Positions 63,101 to 64,000 of a stretch of DNA of 64,000 nt are shown here, piece after piece. The first letter of the stretch is position 1. The number at the start of each line of letters is the position of its first letter. This DNA comes from Actinomadura parmotrematis (GTDB taxonomy: Bacteria > Actinomycetota > Actinomycetes > Streptosporangiales > Streptosporangiaceae). The position numbers and the translations under genes were made by a program. The notes under the pieces are model-generated. The model had not been told where the DNA came from, ran no database searches, and saw nothing but the letters and a program-made list of their open reading frames with translations. The DNA lies in assembly GCF_019458805.1 (NCBI RefSeq), contig NZ_JAIBOA010000008.1, forward strand, positions 124,001 to 188,000, in the 5' to 3' direction.

Positions 63101-63119
63101 GCCCACTACGGTAGTGGGC
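63101..63119. promoter_or_regulatory. Palindrome abutting the rimO start codon
   Basis: GCCCACTAC-G-GTAGTGGGC has perfect 9-bp arms around a single base and ends directly at the rimO ATG. It may be an operator, or an mRNA hairpin, between the rodZ-like and rimO genes. The tight one-base centre favours a protein-binding site. Confidence 0.45.
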
Positions 63120-63167
63120 GCGGGTCGCTGAGCCGACCAGAGCCGGCGGATCCCCCGCCGCCGCAGG

Positions 63168-63905
63168 TCAGGCGGGGCGCGGGTCGTCCAGGCCGAAGGA
63201 GTAGCGCACCAGGCCGTCGCGGCGGGTGGCCTTGAAGGCCTCGCCGTTGACGGTCAGCCGCAGCGCGCGCATGTCGTCGGTCAGGATCGTGATCTTCTTG
63301 CGGCCCTTCCAGGACCTGTCCCGCCCCTTGCCGATCACACCGTCGAAGATCGTCTTCTTGTCGGCGCGCACCCGCACCCAGACGCCCCGGCGCGCCGTCA
63401 CCTTCAGCTCGACCTTGGTGCGGGCCGGCTGCGCGGCCTGCGCGGCGTCCTGGCCGGCGGTGGGCGACGGCGACGGCTGCGGCGCGGCGGCGACCTGGCG
63501 GGCGGTGTGCCGCTCGCCGCCGTCGCGGTCGCCGGCGACCTGGAAGAGGCCGACGACGAGCAGCGCCGCGACGGCGAACGCCATCGCGGCCGTCCAGTTC
63601 GGGGTGCGGCGCTCGCGGAACGCGACGGGCTTCTCCGGCTCGAACGCCGCGACCGCCGACACCGGCTGCGGCGCGCCGCCGTGGGCCTCGTCGAAGTCGC
63701 GGACGAGCGGGTCGGGGTCGACGCCGACGGCCCGCGCGATGCTGCGGATGTGGCCGCGCGCGTAGAAGTTGCCGCCGCAGGAGGCGTAGTCGTCGTTCTC
63801 GATGCCGCGGATGACCGTCTCGCGGATCCGGGTCCGCTGGCTCACCTGGGTGACCGTGAGACCGGCCCGTCGACGTCCGTCCGCCAGGGTCTCACCGATG
63901 CTCAC
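63168..63905 (-). CDS. RodZ-like HTH/membrane/DUF4115 protein
   Basis: The 245-residue protein has an N-terminal HTH_25 domain ('[20 protein letters not shown]', '[16 protein letters not shown]'), one membrane helix near residues 103-121 ('[19 protein letters not shown]'), a Pro/Ala linker and a C-terminal DUF4115 domain. RodZ links the cell-shape machinery to the membrane in rods; the role in filamentous actinomycetes without typical MreB placement is unclear. GTG 63905 is preferred, with GGAGGGA 6 bp upstream; an earlier GTG at 63920 overlaps that site. Confidence 0.88.
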   Translation of the reverse strand: MSIGETLADGRRRAGLTVTQVSQRTRIRETVIRGIENDDYASCGGNFYARGHIRSIARAVGVDPDPLVRDFDEAHGGAPQPVSAVAAFEPEKPVAFRERRTPNWTAAMAFAVAALLVVGLFQVAGDRDGGERHTARQVAAAPQPSPSPTAGQDAAQAAQPARTKVELKVTARRGVWVRVRADKKTIFDGVIGKGRDRSWKGRKKITILTDDMRALRLTVNGEAFKATRRDGLVRYSFGLDDPRPA

Positions 63906-64000
63906 GCGGTCTCCCTCCACTGCTGCGGCGCTCCCAGTCTAGGAACGGGCGTGCCCGCTCGGCGACCGGCAACACGTTCGAAACAGGGCAAGATTTCGCA

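Noticed and set aside
63960-64000. TTCGAA-containing stretch considered as a tRNA T-arm
   Set aside because: No acceptor or anticodon stem can be formed around it.

Overview
The window is chromosomal DNA of a high-GC actinomycete. Coding regions have strongly GC-biased third positions, GTG starts are common, and many genes overlap by 4 bp. The families present (DUF3046 beside recA, RNase Y, ClgR, XRE/DUF397 pairs, SecA2, Lhr, DUF3068) fit a filamentous actinomycete, possibly Streptosporangiales or Thermomonosporaceae. No rRNA or tRNA is present, so the genus is an inference. I found no transposase, phage gene, integrase or CRISPR array.

Backbone. A set of housekeeping genes, all on the minus strand, runs from the right end to the left: rodZ-like, rimO, pgsA, cinA, clgR, DUF3046, recA, recX, rny, miaB, a LigB-like gene, miaA and dapF. 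This resembles the usual actinobacterial rodZ-to-dapF order, but it is interrupted by blocks of accessory or specialised genes.

Region by region. 1-4497: oligopeptide ABC operon, order dppB-dppC-fused ATPase-binding protein. 4868-6820: orphan NarL-type sensor kinase. 7054-11349: dapF, miaA, miaB with a small antitoxin-family gene between. 11567-14969: gluABCD glutamate uptake operon. 15038-18194: flavoprotein and S9 peptidase. 18222-23227: rny, recX (with a very long disordered N-terminus) and recA. The recA upstream region carries both a PafBC-type promoter and a LexA-like box. 23486-26580: ATP-grasp protein, then a lipoprotein / glutathionylspermidine-synthase-like / DUF350 trio. 26588-36725: DUF3046, esterase, Lhr helicase, SecA2 and DUF3068. 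36739-42831: ROK repressor divergent from an ABC sugar importer and a GH3 hexosaminidase. 42951-45742: Rrf2-Nei pair, then an ECF42-like sigma gene broken by an in-frame amber codon and its DGPF partner. 45890-49493: Zn-finger/HTH regulator, then a methyltransferase, a CDGSH Fe-S protein, a haem-oxygenase-like diiron protein and a carboxylate-amine ligase. 49665-53544: alcohol dehydrogenase pair, GNAT, isochorismatase and DUF4259. 53682-56776: XRE / expanded DUF397 / HATPase / PCMT-like methyltransferase cluster with strong palindromes. 56833-63905: Dps, then the backbone genes clgR to rodZ, interrupted by a YndJ/DUF1990 operon under paired operators and a STAS protein.

The best candidates for something new are four. 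First, the DUF397 protein built from four copies of the family's N-terminal motif, in a signalling cluster with an 18-bp palindrome. Second, the amber-interrupted ECF42 sigma factor. Third, the diiron/CDGSH/ligase/methyltransferase neighbourhood. Fourth, the lipoprotein/GspS-like/DUF350 trio, which parallels E. coli yjfLMC.
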